A stretch of 64,000 nt of DNA, taken from positions 4,650,001-4,714,000 of the forward strand of contig CAVNZM010000011.1 in NCBI GenBank assembly GCA_963693365.1, written 5' to 3'. Positions within the stretch are counted from its first letter, which is position 1; each line of letters starts with the position of its first letter. The DNA is from Amoebidium appalachense. Lineage: Eukaryota > Ichthyosporea. This document shows, piece by piece, positions 1-14,673 of this stretch. The notes below the pieces were generated by a model, which did not search any database, was not told the origin of the DNA, and saw only the letters and a program-made list of their open reading frames with translations. A program made the translations under genes and the position numbers.

Positions 1-1484
1 TGATAGCCTATTGGTGTTCAATTAGGCTGAGCCAAAGCCGGGTCACTGTGTGACTGAGCCAAACCGTCTGAGACTGAGCCGCGGGCCCGCGGGCCGCGGC
101 CCAGCCGGACCGTTCTACAGCACATCATCACATGTGTGTGTGTGTGTGTGTGCATGTGCACAGAGCTGGTGCGGTGAGTTAGAATATTTGTGTGCCATGT
201 GTGCACTCTCCGTGTACATATGTTTGCGTACATATGTGTATTATGCTCCCAGAAGCTATGTACGTGCAGAACTTTGCGGCACGAATCAATGATCAGACTG
301 TCTGGCCCGGTCACCGCACGGAGGCACCTGTTCAGTGAGCCCACGGCCCTCTGAACACCCTGTGTCAGAGGGCCGTGATAGGCGCGCAATCATGATCATG
401 ATCCGCTCAGGCCGACAGCCCGACCGTCGCTCAGTGCAAGTGTGAATGTCACTGACTGCATTTTCTCCCTATTCCTACTAATACTGAAGTCGATGCCGCC
501 GTCTCAATTTGATGATAACCGAAAACCGGGTGTGCTGGTGCATGCATGTACACACGCGTGGGCCGTCCTTGTTTTGAATTCAGACAACTCCGAGGACCCA
601 TGCTGCGCGCATGCGCAGAAATAACACACCACGTGCAAGATGTGGTTCATTGAGGTGCGTGGAGACTGCAGGTGCGTGGCGTTTAGAGGTGCTTCGGGAA
701 CAGTGGGGCTACAGCCTGGGGGCTGGGGCTAGGCCCGAGGGGCGCGCGCGGGTAAACGTGTGCATGGGCATGCGATAGTCGAGCAAATTGCAATGCAAGG
801 TATTGATAATCGATTGGGTGTACACATGGGCATGGTGGACAAATATCTATTGGCAAATATGTCGAATAGATCCAGCCTGCAGTTCGCAAGTGACTGCCGA
901 TCTGTGTGCCGGACAACACACTGGTGCAGCTGAGACGACTCCCAGACGGGATTGCGTGCTGACAGTGACTGTCTTAAAAAGATAATGTACAGCCTGTGCT
1001 GTCAATTGACGGTTTAGTAAGTGAGCAGCTTCGATGGTGGTGAACCTGTGTAAGAAAAAACGGCACAATGGTGTGCATGATAGACGGGACAACTATCATC
1101 CCAATGTAAACACGCTCAAATCGTTGCCTGTACCTTAACAATACATGCACTGCTGGATTCTCAAAGTGTCTTCAGGCAGGGAAGTTTGAAGGCGGCTGTT
1201 GCACACATGTGGGGGTCATCACATACGTAGACGTGATTTTTTTTGGCTGTGTGCACTCGCAGAATGGGCCCGGGCCTGTGCCTTGCCTACGGGCAAAAGT
1301 CATTGGCTCGATAGCATCCTGCCGCGTGGATTTGTGCCGAGGAATGGGAACAGCACGGGCATCTGGCTATCTGAGGAGTCGAATGGACAAAGCTTGAAGT
1401 TGAAAATGGGAAAGGGCTGCAGGAGGAGGGGAAGGGAGGGAGCTTGAGAGGTAAGGGGCCCCCGGGGGGGTGGGGTGGGGGGAA

Positions 1485-1549
<65 letters not shown>
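1485..1549. repeat. G65 homopolymer
   Basis: Uninterrupted run of 65 G, among the longest homopolymers in the window. Such lengths are rarely stable in cloning or sequencing, so the true length is uncertain. Confidence 0.85.
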
Positions 1550-1554
<5 letters not shown>

Positions 1555-1919
1555 AGCTGGAAATCCATATATATAGCCATATACTGCTGGATATGAAATC
1601 AGCGTCCCCTTCCTCCTGATTCTTCTTGCGCTCTCACCTCATACCCCCCTTCCCCCCTCCCCCCCTTATGCTTTCTCCCCTGCCCTTGGGCCCCTGTACC
1701 CAAAACAACCTCACGAGCTACTGTAGGCCACCACTATTAACACTATTTCGGTATGTATGTCATCACTAACTCTTTTTTGCGTGTGTACGTGTGCGGATGT
1801 GACTGTATGTTTTGTGTGTACTTGCAGTGATCGCACCGAGGGCCTGTGCAGTGTGCGTGGGTGATGGTGTGGGTTTTGTACGGTGTGTGGTGTGTTTGTG
1901 AGTGTGAGTGTGTGAGTGT

Positions 1920-1964
<45 letters not shown>

Positions 1965-2034
1965 TTTTGTTTTTTGGTGTGGGGGGGGGGGTACCATGGT
2001 GCACGAGTGTATCTATGATGTGTTCGTGCATGCC

Positions 2035-2037
<3 letters not shown>

Positions 2038-2100
<63 letters not shown>

Positions 2101-2133
2101 TGTGTGTGTGCGTGTTATTGTCACTGTCCGTGT

Positions 2134-2189
<56 letters not shown>

Positions 2190-2225
2190 GCGTGTGTGTG
2201 TGTTGTGTGTGTGTGTGTTGTGTAG
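2038..2225. repeat. (GT)n microsatellite cluster
   Basis: Two long GT tracts separated by a short unique spacer at about 2113-2130, adjoining another GT tract at 1920-1960. No gene is associated. Confidence 0.9.
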
Positions 2226-2584
2226 ATCACGCCGTGTCACTTTGCTTTCGTGTGCGTGTGTACTTAGCTTACAGGCCTCTGCCGGCATGTGCTTGATGGT
2301 ATGAATTAATTGCGCATGTGCCGTGCAAGGCGGGCAGGAAGCAAACACCTCACTAATAGTGTTCCGAACCTTTTATCACATGTTTACTCGTATGCCTTTT
2401 TTTTTCTTTTTTTTTTTAAAAAAAAAAGAAAAACAATTTCTTTGTATTGCTTAAAGGAGGGTGCTGTGATACTACACGACCAAGATGTTTGGGGGTACAG
2501 GAGGCAGAACGTGGGGGTAGGGCTGGGGCCGGTGGGGGGGGGGGGGGGGAGGGAGGGGGGGGGGGGAGGGGGGGGGGGGGAGGG

Positions 2585-2619
<35 letters not shown>

Positions 2620-3381
2620 CTATCTATAGGGAATGGGGCGAGGGGAAGGATATTTCTGGGACAACAACCCCAGGAAATGACTTCAGGGAGACAGTCAGTT
2701 GTTCAATAATTGGTGTTTTGAGTGTATTTACAATTACGGCCCTGAGGTCCGAGGGCCTTATGTCATCGAATATTTATAATTACACCGACAAAATGAAACA
2801 GAAAACAGACAGGTGGCCGGTGTGCCATGCGTACATATCCTTCCTAAAATCCTGAAAATACTACTGCTAGTTTGTATAATGTGTATACACCATCCCATAT
2901 CCTTATGTACATGTGAAAAACCGATCATGTGAACATGGCAAAGAGTGTGAATCTTAGCGGTCACCGTGACCCCCAAAATCCTATTGGCTATTGTCACCTG
3001 ACACATGCCATAAAAGGAAACTACTGCAACCACTCGCGGCTTATAAGATCACACTCCCCATCCTGTCATATACATCCTACCAACCCCACCACGATCAGAA
3101 AAAAATGCGGGAAGTAAATATGAAACGTTTCTGTTACATTTTGTAATCCCATGAGTCGGCTTTTTGAGTTTTTTCACCTCCCCCCCCTCCCCCCCCCCTC
3201 CCCCCCTCCTCCTCCTCTCTTTCCAAACACCCTCACCCGAATCCATTTCTCCCGATCGATCTTACATCGCCCTTTAAGATACAGAGAGATGTATTTGAAA
3301 CACTATCTAGATATACATATTAAAGTGAGCAAAGCCGAGATTGGACAACCAATAGAATCCAGTCATTGTGGCCGTAACCAA

Positions 3382-3699
3382 TCAGCTACGAGGAACCACA
3401 CGGATGGAATGCCCCCCAGCCATGGGCAGGGTAAGAGTGCTCACCTGGAATTTCCGGCTCGTCAGATAGCATCCCCCCCTCCCCTCCTTCCCCACCCCCC
3501 TCCACCCTTTTAGACACACACGCACACACACACGCACACACACGCACACAAACAAACACCTGCTCCCCTCGTTGTACCGTTTTACCGCCCCTTCTTTGTA
3601 CAGCCGTCAAACTCTGCACACCAATACACATGCCAATGTATGACCCGTTGAGATCTCCACCCCTCTCCCCCCTTCCCCCCGGCCCCCCTCTCCCCCCCC

Positions 3700-3730
<31 letters not shown>

Positions 3731-4218
3731 ACACCCACACCCACTCCACACTTATCCACTTCCGGGAGGAGGGGGGGAGAAGAAGAGAGAGAGAGAGAGA
3801 AGAGGAAAGGGAGGGGGTGGGGCGGGGGGAAGGGGAGGTAAAAAAGGGAGGGGATAAATGTAAAAGAGGAATCCCAACATGAATGTTATTAGGTGAGGGT
3901 GTCAAGTGAGAGGGAAAGGGCGGAGAGAGACAATGTATGTGTTGAGGGGCAATGATTAACACAGTGGGGAGATGAGGGAGGCAGGGGGAGGGGGGGGGGA
4001 GGGGGGGAGGGGGGAGATGGAGGGATGCGGAGGCTTTTTTCAGGGGAGAAGGGGAGGAAGGGAAGGGAAGCATCGAGGGGAGAAGGAGAAGTGTGATTTT
4101 TATTTTTCGGGGGGGGGGGGGGGGGGGGGAGTGTCTTTACTTACCTGCTTGACCTCTTTCTGTTCGTCTGCTGGGAGAATACGATAGCGCTTGAGCACGG
4201 TGGCAAGTAGCACAATGG

Positions 4219-4255
<37 letters not shown>

Positions 4256-5891
4256 CGCGCGCTTGCGTGTGCGTGTGCGTGTGCGTGTGTGCGTGGGTGC
4301 GTGCGTGCGTGCGTGCGTGTTAGCTTGTAGGCCGGGGTTAGGGGTCACGGGGGGTGAGGGGGGGGAGGGGGGGGGGTGTATGCGTATTGTGTGCGAGTGT
4401 GGGGTGGGAAGGAGGTTGCTGGCAGGGGGTAAACCGGGGTAAGCGGAGTCGGTTGGGAAGAAAGTTGGGGGGGAGGGAGGGGGGGCTGTATGTTGGCAAC
4501 CTCCTGTAGGAATTTTTTTTAGAGGCATTGTAATTCTTGCTTGGGGGGCACGGCAGGGGAAAGGGGGGCGGGGGGGGGGGAGGGGGGGGGGGGAAGGAGG
4601 AAAGGGGATGAGGTTCAGGGGGGGAGGGGAGGGGGGGGGGGGGAAAGAAGGAGAGCAAGATGGAAGCGGGGGGGGGGGGGGGGGGGGGGGGCGGTGGTGG
4701 TGGTGGTGATGATGGGGGGGGGGGGGGGAGTTGTATTCGTACCTTCCATTGTAGCCATGGTTTTGCCCAGACAGATGCGGGGGCCTCCGTTGAACGCGTT
4801 GAAGATGAAGGGTGACCGCTGGATAAGATCCCCACTGGGCCTATATGGTGCATGTGTGTGCGTGTGTGTGCGTGTGTGTGCGTGTGTGTGCGTGTGTGTG
4901 CATGTGGGTGCGTGTGTGTATGTGCATGCATGTGTGTGTGTGTGCATGGGGGGGTTGGGGAGAAAAGGAGGGGAGGGGAGGAAAAGGGGGGCCGGGGCCG
5001 GGGGAAGGGGGGGGAGAAGAGGAGAGAGCGTGGCGAGCAGGGGTGGAGGGAGAATTGCGTAATATATAAGGGGAGAAGGTTGCCCCTTGGGGGCATAGTG
5101 TTGTGTTTGGGAGGGGTCCGGGGAATGGGGAGGGCAATTCCTTAGTGATAGCAGACACCAGGAAGGGGGGAGGGGGAGGGGGGGGGGGGATGAGAAGCGG
5201 AAAGGAGGTGGGGGGATGGCGTGGTGGGGTTGGGTTGTTGGGGGGGGGAAGCATATACAGTCAGTCAGCCGGTCAGGCAGAGAGAAGGCTGCAAAGAGGC
5301 AGTGGAAAGAGATACGGAAAAAGGTCGAAGGTATGGAAGAATTTCACCGAAGGGGGGGGGGGGGGGGGGGGGGGAGGGGGGGGGGCAGGGGCTGCAATTG
5401 TTTTGAAGTGTGCTGGTGGGCGATGGTTTTGGATTTGGAAAATCGCAATGGCAGCGGATAAGGGGAATTGCATATAATAAAATACAATAATGGGGACATA
5501 TCCGTATATTGGGTCGCAGAAATCGATTCTGGAGAGGCAAGGGGTGGGGTTCGGGCCTCTGTGTGTATATACTTGTGTGTGTGTGTTTGTGTGTGTATAT
5601 ACTTGTGTGTGTGTGTGTTTGTGTGTGTATATACTTGTGTGTGTGTGTGTAGAGGGTGTATTATGCAATGTGTATGTGTATCGCACCTATGTGTATGTGT
5701 GCTTGGTATGGAAAGGGGTGGAAGAAAGTAGAAGGCCACACACGCACAGCACGTACCCGAACCATCTCTCAGGGCTGTACTGTTCCGGGTTATCCCACAG
5801 GTCCTTATCTCTCCCCATCACGTATGCCGTGTACAGAACTACACCCCCGGCTGGCACAAACGTACCATCGGGGAGCACATCATCCTCAACT

Positions 5892-5922
<31 letters not shown>

Positions 5923-8648
5923 GGGGGGGGAGGAAGGGGGGGGGGGAGGGGGGAGAGGGAGGAAAGGGTGGGGTGGGGGGGAGGGGGGGCAGGGGGGGGG
6001 GGGGGGGAGGGGGAGATGAGGAGAGGTGGGGGTGATGGGTGTGGGGGGATGGGTGGGAGAGGTTGATGGAAAGAAAGTGGGGGTGTGTGGGATGGGTGGA
6101 AATCAGGAAAGGCGGAGGTGAACGGGGACAAGTTGGGGATGGTGGGAGAGAATATTGAGCGGAGGGAAAAGCAAGAAGAAATTAGCCTTAAAAATACGAA
6201 ACAAGAGGGTGGGTGGGTACGGCACACAATACGAGATGGCAGGAAGGGAGGAGCGAGGGTGGGGGGATGAATGGATAAATAAGTACCAACATCATATTCT
6301 CCCTTCTGACATACCATGACTAATGGGCCATTTGGAATGCTTTTACTAGCAGTCTGATCTGAATACTTTGTTTCCACTATTCCCCCCCTTCCCCTCCCCC
6401 CCCTCCCCCTCCCCCTCCCCCCCCCCCTCCCCCCCCCCCCCCCCCCCCAAAAAAAAAAAAAAAAAAAAAAAACCCACCACCATCACCGTCCTCCATCCCT
6501 TCTCCCACCTCTCTCGCAATCAACAACACCCAACTCTAAACCCCCACCCATCTTTAAATGTTCCAGACCCCCCTCCCCCCCCCCCCCCCCCCCCCCCTTC
6601 TTACCCCCCACCTCCCCTTACCCGCCCTTCCAGTACACCTCTTTCTCAAACCATATCTCCCACTCATGCCCAACCCCCTCCCCCCCCCCCCCCTCCCCCC
6701 CACCCTCAACAAACACCCCCTCCCCCCCCCCCCCCTCTCCCCCACGGTTGCCACCGACCCACCCACCCACCCACACACACACAGCCTACCTGCCGAGCGC
6801 ACATTCTTAGCAATTGAGGGATACAGGCGCAGAGTCTCCAAAAACACAGCCTGAAGGTATTTGAGCTGCCGCAGGGAGTCAAATCCGGCCGGCCGGTCCC
6901 CAAGCACCCGCTCAATCTCCTCCACCGCCTACATATGAAAACCGATTAGCCTTATATGGCTAATGGATGATTCGATAGCACTATTTTGGGCATGGCTTAA
7001 CATGACTGATTTCTTGTGGATGTTCCGATATCCCCCCCCCCTCCCCCCCCCCCCCCCCCCAAAAAAAAAAAAAAAAAAAAAGCCACGCCACCACAACGAC
7101 ATCTTAGCCACATTTTCAGTTTGCATGCATCATTCTTTCATTTCACTTCCTTCTTTCTGGGTCTACCTGTCTACTTCTACGATCTCTTCCCTTCCAAATC
7201 TATGACTAACAATTATATATCTACTTTCATATCATCCTCCCACACCTCTGTCTGCCTTCTTTTCCCTACCCACCCAAATAGATAAGTATCATTCCTTATA
7301 TCTCCTCATGACTGTTGTATGTGGAAATATCCCAGTCGCACAAGAGCCACATAAACCCCCAAATTTACCAAATCGGGAAATAAACGGTGAGTTGTGATTG
7401 GCTTCCTCACCTTTGCCTGTACCTCGGGGTTCTTGTAGAGGCAGTAGAAGGTCCAGCTGGGGGAGGGAAGGGGGGAAGGGATGGGGGGAGAGGGGGGGGG
7501 GGGTTAGGGGGAGAAAAAAAAAGTCGATACTTTGAGCCCATCGTGTGTTGGTAATGTGAATGTGATGGTGTAGAATGTTTGGCGGGAAAGAGTAGAGTGT
7601 ACGGGAGCAGGGGGGAGGAAGGAAAGACATAGGACTTCGAAGAAAGGAAGAAGACGGGGGTGTTGGATTTTCTTATGGGGAGGGGCGGAGAAGGAAGGGA
7701 AAGGGTGCGGGGGGCGTGGGGAGAGGAGGGGGGGAGGTCTGATGACGAGATATCGGAGATGTATGAATGTCGTACAGAGGAGTGCATGTGAATGTATTCC
7801 CGGATGGATGAAAGGCGGGGGGGGGGGGGGGGGGGGGGGGAAGGGGGGAAGGGGGGGGAGGGGGGGGGATGAGGGTAAGTGTGGCGGGTAAAGATGCGGG
7901 AAAAGAGTCAGACAGTATTATGGAACGTACGGATACAGAAGACGAAGGGAAAAACCCAAGGAGCAGGAGAAAGGGTGGGAGAGTGGGTGAGTGGGGATGA
8001 AGGAAGGGGCGGGGGGGGGGGGAGGGGGGAGGGGGGGGGGGGGGGGAGATACTTGAGTGCGTTTGCGGTTGTGTCTCTGCCGCAATGACAAAGTTCATGA
8101 TCAATGAGTGGGGGTGAAGGAAGGGGGGAAGAGGGGGGGGGGGGGGGGGGGGGGGGGGGAGGGGGGACGAGGGAGGATGCTTGAGTGCGTTTGCGGTTGT
8201 GTCTCTGCCTGCAATGACAAAGTTCACGATCAATGAGTGGGGGTGAAGGAAAGGGGGAAGAGGCGGGGGGGGGGGGGGGGGGGGAGGGAGGATACTTGAG
8301 TGCGTTTGCGGTTGTGTCTCTGCAATGACGAAGTTCATGATCAATGAGTGGGGGTGAAGGAAGGGGTGAAGAGGGGGGGGGGAAAGGGGGGGGGGGGGGG
8401 GGGGGGATACTTGAGTGCGTTTGCGGTTGTGTCTCTGCCTGCAATGACAAAGTTCATGATCATGTCCCGTAGATACTTCTCATCTTGGTGACCCCCCTTG
8501 AGGAACAGGGACAGGAGATCCGCACGCTGTGTGTGTGTGTGGGGGGTGTGGAGGGGGGGAGGGGGGGGGAGGGCAGGGGGATATGTGTTTGAGGGTGAGT
8601 AGGTGGCCCCTGGGAGTATTTGGGGGGCGTGTCGGTGTGTCTGTGTGT

Positions 8649-8694
<46 letters not shown>

Positions 8695-9916
8695 ACCTCG
8701 GGGTTGGGTGGGGGGAGGGGGGGATATGGATTTTTGGGGATCGGGAGTAGAAGGGGAGGAAGAGGAGGGCATAGTTTTGATGGCAGTATGTGCATGCTGA
8801 ATGCTTGCTTCTTTTTATCAACGGGAGGGAAAGGGGGGATATATCTTCTGAGTGGTCGTGGGGTTGGCGAGGAAAAAGCGCTATAACAAGCCTCTATTCA
8901 GGCCAGCAAGAGACCGTTCGCTGTGGGTGAAGAGGGCAGGAAGGAGAGGGGGGGGGGGGGGGGGGACACCGGGGAGGGGGGGGGAAGCGGGTGGAAAAGG
9001 GCGGAACTAGGGGGAGAAGAATATTATGGGGGCAAACCTGGTCAGAATCCGAGTTTTCGAGCACATTCTTTCTGCGTGCGATGATGTCATAGGCCACAGA
9101 GTCCAGGGCCTCGGTGGCTCGCACAATGGTCTGCTCACTGCTGGTTTGGAAGGCGCGGAAGATCTTCCACAGCTGCGATTGGTGCATTGTCATAGAAAAA
9201 AAACGCCATAAATGGCTAATTTGATTTTTGGTAGATCGTATTGATTGGTTTGTATGGTGTTGTGGGTTTTGTTGTTGATGGGTTGTATAGCAACGAAAAG
9301 AGGGAGGGAAGGGGGAGGGGGAGGGAGAGAAAGGGGGAAGGGAAAGGGGGCGGGGGGGGGGGGGGGGGGGAGGGGGGGGAAGGAAGGGTGCTGAGGGAGA
9401 AATAACGACCACATGCAATAGCTGATTGCCTGTTTGAAAAACATTACTTTCCTGTCAACAAATTATAAGGCTGGGGAAATTAATGGGTCCTATAATTTAC
9501 TTTTTTTAAAAAGAAACGAACACTTAGCGTTGGTAATAACAAACCCGGTTTACCGACACTAAGTTAGGTATCAGGTTGAGTTGAGTGGTGGGAGGTCGAG
9601 GAGGGTCGTGGTGAGTGGACTGACATGGTGTGGGTGATGGATTTGGGCGGAGCGCGAAAACGGGAGGATGGGGGGGGGGGGGGGGGGGGGGGGGGGGGAT
9701 GGGACGGGGGGGAGGGGGGAGGGGGGGGGGCTACTAACCCACACTGGGAAGGGCGCCCTGTCTCTCATGCTGTGAAGGTGATGGATGGGTTAGTTAATGT
9801 GTTCATGGGGGGAAGGGGAGAAGGTGTGTGTGTGCGTGTGGGGGGGGGGGGGGGGGGGGGGGGGGATGTCAGTAGTAGTTCAGGTGTGGGTTTTTTTTTT
9901 TTTTTTTTTTTTTTTG

Positions 9917-9983
<67 letters not shown>

Positions 9984-10163
9984 AAGGGGGTTTTGAAGGG
10001 GAGTGAAGGGAGGGGGGAGGGGGGAGGGCACAAGGGGATGGGGGGGGTTGAAACGTGGGTTACATCCTGAAGATTCGAATAACAGCTGTTAAAATGGGGA
10101 TGTGTTCGATGAATGACCGATCTGACGAAATGGGGTAAGAGTGCAAGTGTGTTTGTGTCTCCT

Positions 10164-10196
<33 letters not shown>

Positions 10197-10260
10197 TTCT
10201 TTCTCTGTGTGTGTTTATGTGTGCACATGTCGGGCGGGGCGCGCAAGGAGGGGGAGGAGC

Positions 10261-10296
<36 letters not shown>

Positions 10297-12047
10297 CTCT
10301 TACAGGACGCCGGTAGCTGTGTCGAAGGCAACAGCAAACTCGACCGGTTTGTCGCTATCTAGGGTGTCCACACTGGTGATAGGGGTGCATGATAAGCGAC
10401 CATAGGAGATAATGTGGATGATATAGGGCCAATAGGAGGATACAATGTGTCATTAGGAGCCAATGGAAACATGGGGGCAGGATTGCAGCAGAGGAAGCAT
10501 GTGAAGTGAGGGCTCCGGAGGGCTACAGGTCGAGCGAGGGAGGTGGGGGAGCGTGTGTGTGTATCTATGTGCATGTTGATGCATGGAGCGGGGATGTATG
10601 CGTGGGAGGAGAGAGGGAGGGGGAGGGGATTGGGGGAGGGGGAGGGGGGCAGGAAGGGGTTGTGTAGTTTCGAACAGGTCAATCTAATGGTAAGAGGAAG
10701 TGGAACGAGGTGAGGGGGAATGAATATGTTTAAAGCTAAGTGTAGACACATCCCCCCCCCCCCCCCTCTCCCCCCCCCTCCCCCCCCCCCCCCCAACACA
10801 CACACTCACACAGATACACATTTTCCCCAGTAAAAACGCAATGGGTGAGCACCGGTGGTGGGGAGTAGGTGAACCGTGGGGGTGAGGGGGGAGCCGGGGG
10901 GGGGGGGGGGGGGAGGAGCGGGGAGGGGGGGGAGATGATGGGGGGGGGGGGGGGGGTAGCGACCTGTCGCCAAATGCGATCTCAGTGATGCCATCCAGTG
11001 TGTAGCGGTACATCAGATCTTGGAGGTCTAGGGTGGTGTTGGTGGTGGATGCATGGCCTAGCTTGTGGGCAACCTGTGTGTGTGTGTGTGTACGTGTGTG
11101 TGTACGTGTGTGTGTGTGGAAGGGGATGTGTGGATGTGGGTGTGTGGGAGGGGATGTGTGGGTGTGTGTGTGCAAGCAAGGGGATGTGTGTGTGTACTTG
11201 TGGTGTAACGGCAGGAGGGAGAGAGGTCTTATTGGGGAGGGGTGAGGACAATAAACGAACAACACACAGGTCAGTGCTTGGAATTGGAGCGGGTTATGCT
11301 GTACCCGTGGGGAAATGGGGTTTTTTTTTTTGTTTGTTTTTTTTTTGTTTTTTTTTTTGTTTTTTTGGGGGGGGGGGGGGGGGGGAGGTTGGTTCGGGCT
11401 TCTTTTCCAGATTTATATGTTTATATTATAACGGAGAACCGGGGACGGAGGGGGGAAGGGGGGAGGGTCGGGGGGGGGGGGGGGGGGGGGGGGTACGGTG
11501 ACAGAGAGCGAGAGAAGGAGACCTGGAATAGGGGTGGGGGGGGGGGGGGGACCCGGGGGGGGGGGGGGGGGGGGGGGGGAGGAGAATGAGAGACTGTACC
11601 TTCTCTGCGTGTGCCTGGAAGACTTTCTCCATGTGGTTGCGGAAGTTGTGCACACTGAACATGTGGCTGGCAGTCTGTACGTGTGTGTGTGTGCACGTGT
11701 ACGTGTGTGTGTGTGTGTGTTTGTGTCCGCGGGGGGAGGAGGGGAGGAGGGACATGTTAGTGTGATACACCACGAAACTGTCGCTTTTCCTCCCACTCCA
11801 CCCTCCATCTTTCCCATTCTATACCTCCCCCCCCTCCCCCCCCCCCCCCCAACTGTTGACACACATAAACACACACACACACACACACAGCCCAACACCC
11901 CAACTCGTTTCCCGCCTCCCCCCCTCCCCCCTCCCCCTCCTCTTCCCTCCTCTTCCCTCGTACAAGCAGACACCAGCACACGTACGCACACGCATACACG
12001 CACATAGGCACACACGTACACGCACACACTTACACGCACACACACTT

Positions 12048-12087
<40 letters not shown>

Positions 12088-13715
12088 ACCTTCCTCTGGT
12101 GGTACCACATATCCCCATCCACGTTGAAGATTCCATCTCCAAGTAGCTCCTCAAAGATCATGTGGAAACGTGGGCCCTTGACATAGTTTTCAAACCGCGT
12201 CTTTTGCACTGCACCAACCAATGGAATTGATTCGTTAATGACATGTATAAAACAGGTATAGCTGTAACCAATGAAATTGATTCGTTAGTGACTTGTTCTA
12301 AACAGGTAGAGCTGTAGCAAATGGGATTAGATGCAACCACTGTTAAGGATTCGTTACAGATTTCTAAAAATAGCGCGTGTTTTGCACTGCACCAACCGAT
12401 GGAATTAATTCGCTAGTGACGTGTTAAAACAGGTATATATAGCTGTGGCCGATGGAAATGGAGCTGCAACCCTGAGAAGAATTCGTTGCTGCCTACTAAA
12501 AATAGACAAAGCTGCAACCAATCAAAAAATCCTTTTTCATGCACGTTAATCCTAGGCTCTAGCGTGTTTTCCTGACATTTAGTCTTTTGAATCAACGCTT
12601 TGAGCTTACATAGTGCCTGAAATCAATCATTGAATATTATTTTCAGCTAATGTATGTATGCCCACGAACGGGTGCATTTTCATTCAGCCTTTTCAAAGCC
12701 CCAGATTGATCTCATTACAAATCCTAAACAACCAACAGACGTGGTTTGGTATTGAGTATTTCCTTTTTATCGTGAGCGCGTGTGCGCGCAGAGCCACATA
12801 ACGGGCATGCACACATCCGTGCACGAACAAGCACACACACACGAACATGCGCACACACAAGCACAAGCACATGCACATGCACACACACATTATTGTGATG
12901 CGGGAACAGCAGACAGGGAGAGAGAATAATCGCGTAGGGTATAGGAAAGGCGGAAATAGGGGAGGGAGGACGGGTGAACAAATGGGGTAGCAGGAAGAAG
13001 GGGGGGGGGGGGGGGGGGGGGGACTTCCTTTTTTTGTTTTTTTTTGTTTTTTTGTTTGGGGGGGGGGGGGGGGGGGGGGGTGCTCACCGTGCTCGATGTT
13101 TGCTGGGTCAGCGGTGACGACGGTAGGGGGCTGGGATGATGTTGGTGTTAGCCAATCAGAGAGAGACATTATGATTTTATTCACCAATCAGACAAAGTTA
13201 CGATGTTTTTATAACGCTATACGCATGGAATGTGCACCCTATTTGTGGTCCAATTTGTATTCATAGCTTTAGGTAAAGTGAGAGTAGACTGTGGGGCAGT
13301 CTGTAAACCGACAGGCAGTGGGGAAGGTTGTGTGTGTGTACGGAGGGGGAGATGGGGGGAGAGGGGGGGGGGGGGGGGGGGAAGAGGAGGAGGCAGCCTG
13401 GCAGGGACCGAGATGATGCATGATCGTAGAATGGTATCGTGGTGGCCCAGGAACAAAGCGTGTGAGGTGATCAAGTACGGGGGAAAAGGAGAGAGGTGAG
13501 AGGGAAACAAAATTAACTCGGATGTGGAGATGAACGGAACGGCTTTGAGCAGCTGGTGTGATGTGTGTGTGTGTGTGCACTAACTATTGGTGTAGGTATG
13601 AGGGTGTGTGTGTGGGGGGGGGGGGGGGGGAGGGGGGAGGGGGGGGGGGGGGGGGGGGGAGGGATGGAGGGTCCCTGCCAAAGCCATCATCGGATATGTG
13701 TATGTGTGTGTGTGA

Positions 13716-13798
<83 letters not shown>

Positions 13799-14407
13799 AT
13801 ATTTCTCACTCAGTGTGAGAAGAGAGGGGGGCGGAGAGAGGGCGGGGGGAGGGGGGGGAGGGGGGAGGGGGGGAAGGGGAAGATACCCTGCCAAAGAGTT
13901 CCAGTACAAACGTCTTGCCGTTCTCGTTCACCTTCTCAACCAACCAATCATTGAAACGTGGCATGTTCATCAGGAGCTCTGATTGGATCAAAATCAGTAC
14001 CCACACATACCACATCAATTGCATGCCGGCAACTCAGATATGCACTGCCATAATGAGAGTTTTCTTATGAACACCAAAGTGTGACAGGCTAATCCATAAA
14101 ATGGGAGTGTTGACCATGTATCTGTCAAATGTGGAGTGTTACCAAAAAGCGTGGTTTTTGTTGTAGTAACAAGTGGGTCACTCAGAGCTGCACAAGAGTT
14201 TGATATGGGTACGGTATGATGTGGGTGCCTGGGCGGAAAAAAAAAATCCAGGTAAAACCACTGAAACTCTTCACATGCCTGAACATGTACCACCACACGT
14301 GCTATAACCTCAATAATATGTCTAATAAAATGCCTGCCGGGAGACTTACCGGGTGTGTTTCCAACAATAGGCCAGCCAGCCAACCGCTTTGCCTGCTGTG
14401 TGCCACG

Positions 14408-14474
<67 letters not shown>

Positions 14475-14610
14475 GTTGCGTGTGCGTGTGTGTGTAGGTG
14501 CGCGTGTACATGTGTGTATGTGTGTGTGTGTGTGTGTGTTGCCCCAGCGAGGGAGGATGCGCACGGGGGGGGGGGGGGGGGGGGGGATGGAGGGGCGAGA
14601 GAGAGAGAGG

Positions 14611-14673
<63 letters not shown>

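Larger units (their letters stand above)
1..3381. other. Gene-free low-complexity flank
   Basis: No exon of a recognisable protein could be supported on either strand. The stretch holds (GT)n tracts (about 131-150 and 1910-2225), an uninterrupted G65 run at 1485-1549, a G-rich block at 2535-2617, a T/A stretch at 2398-2433 and C-rich blocks at 3180-3220. Open frames here are made only of repeat translations (Cys-Val, Gly, Thr-His). It lies downstream of the P450 stop codon and presumably includes the P450 3' UTR in its last few hundred bases. Confidence 0.7.

Noticed and set aside
2310-2855. 181-codon frame with Gly-rich stretch
   Set aside because: Created by translating G-runs; flanking residues show no family similarity.
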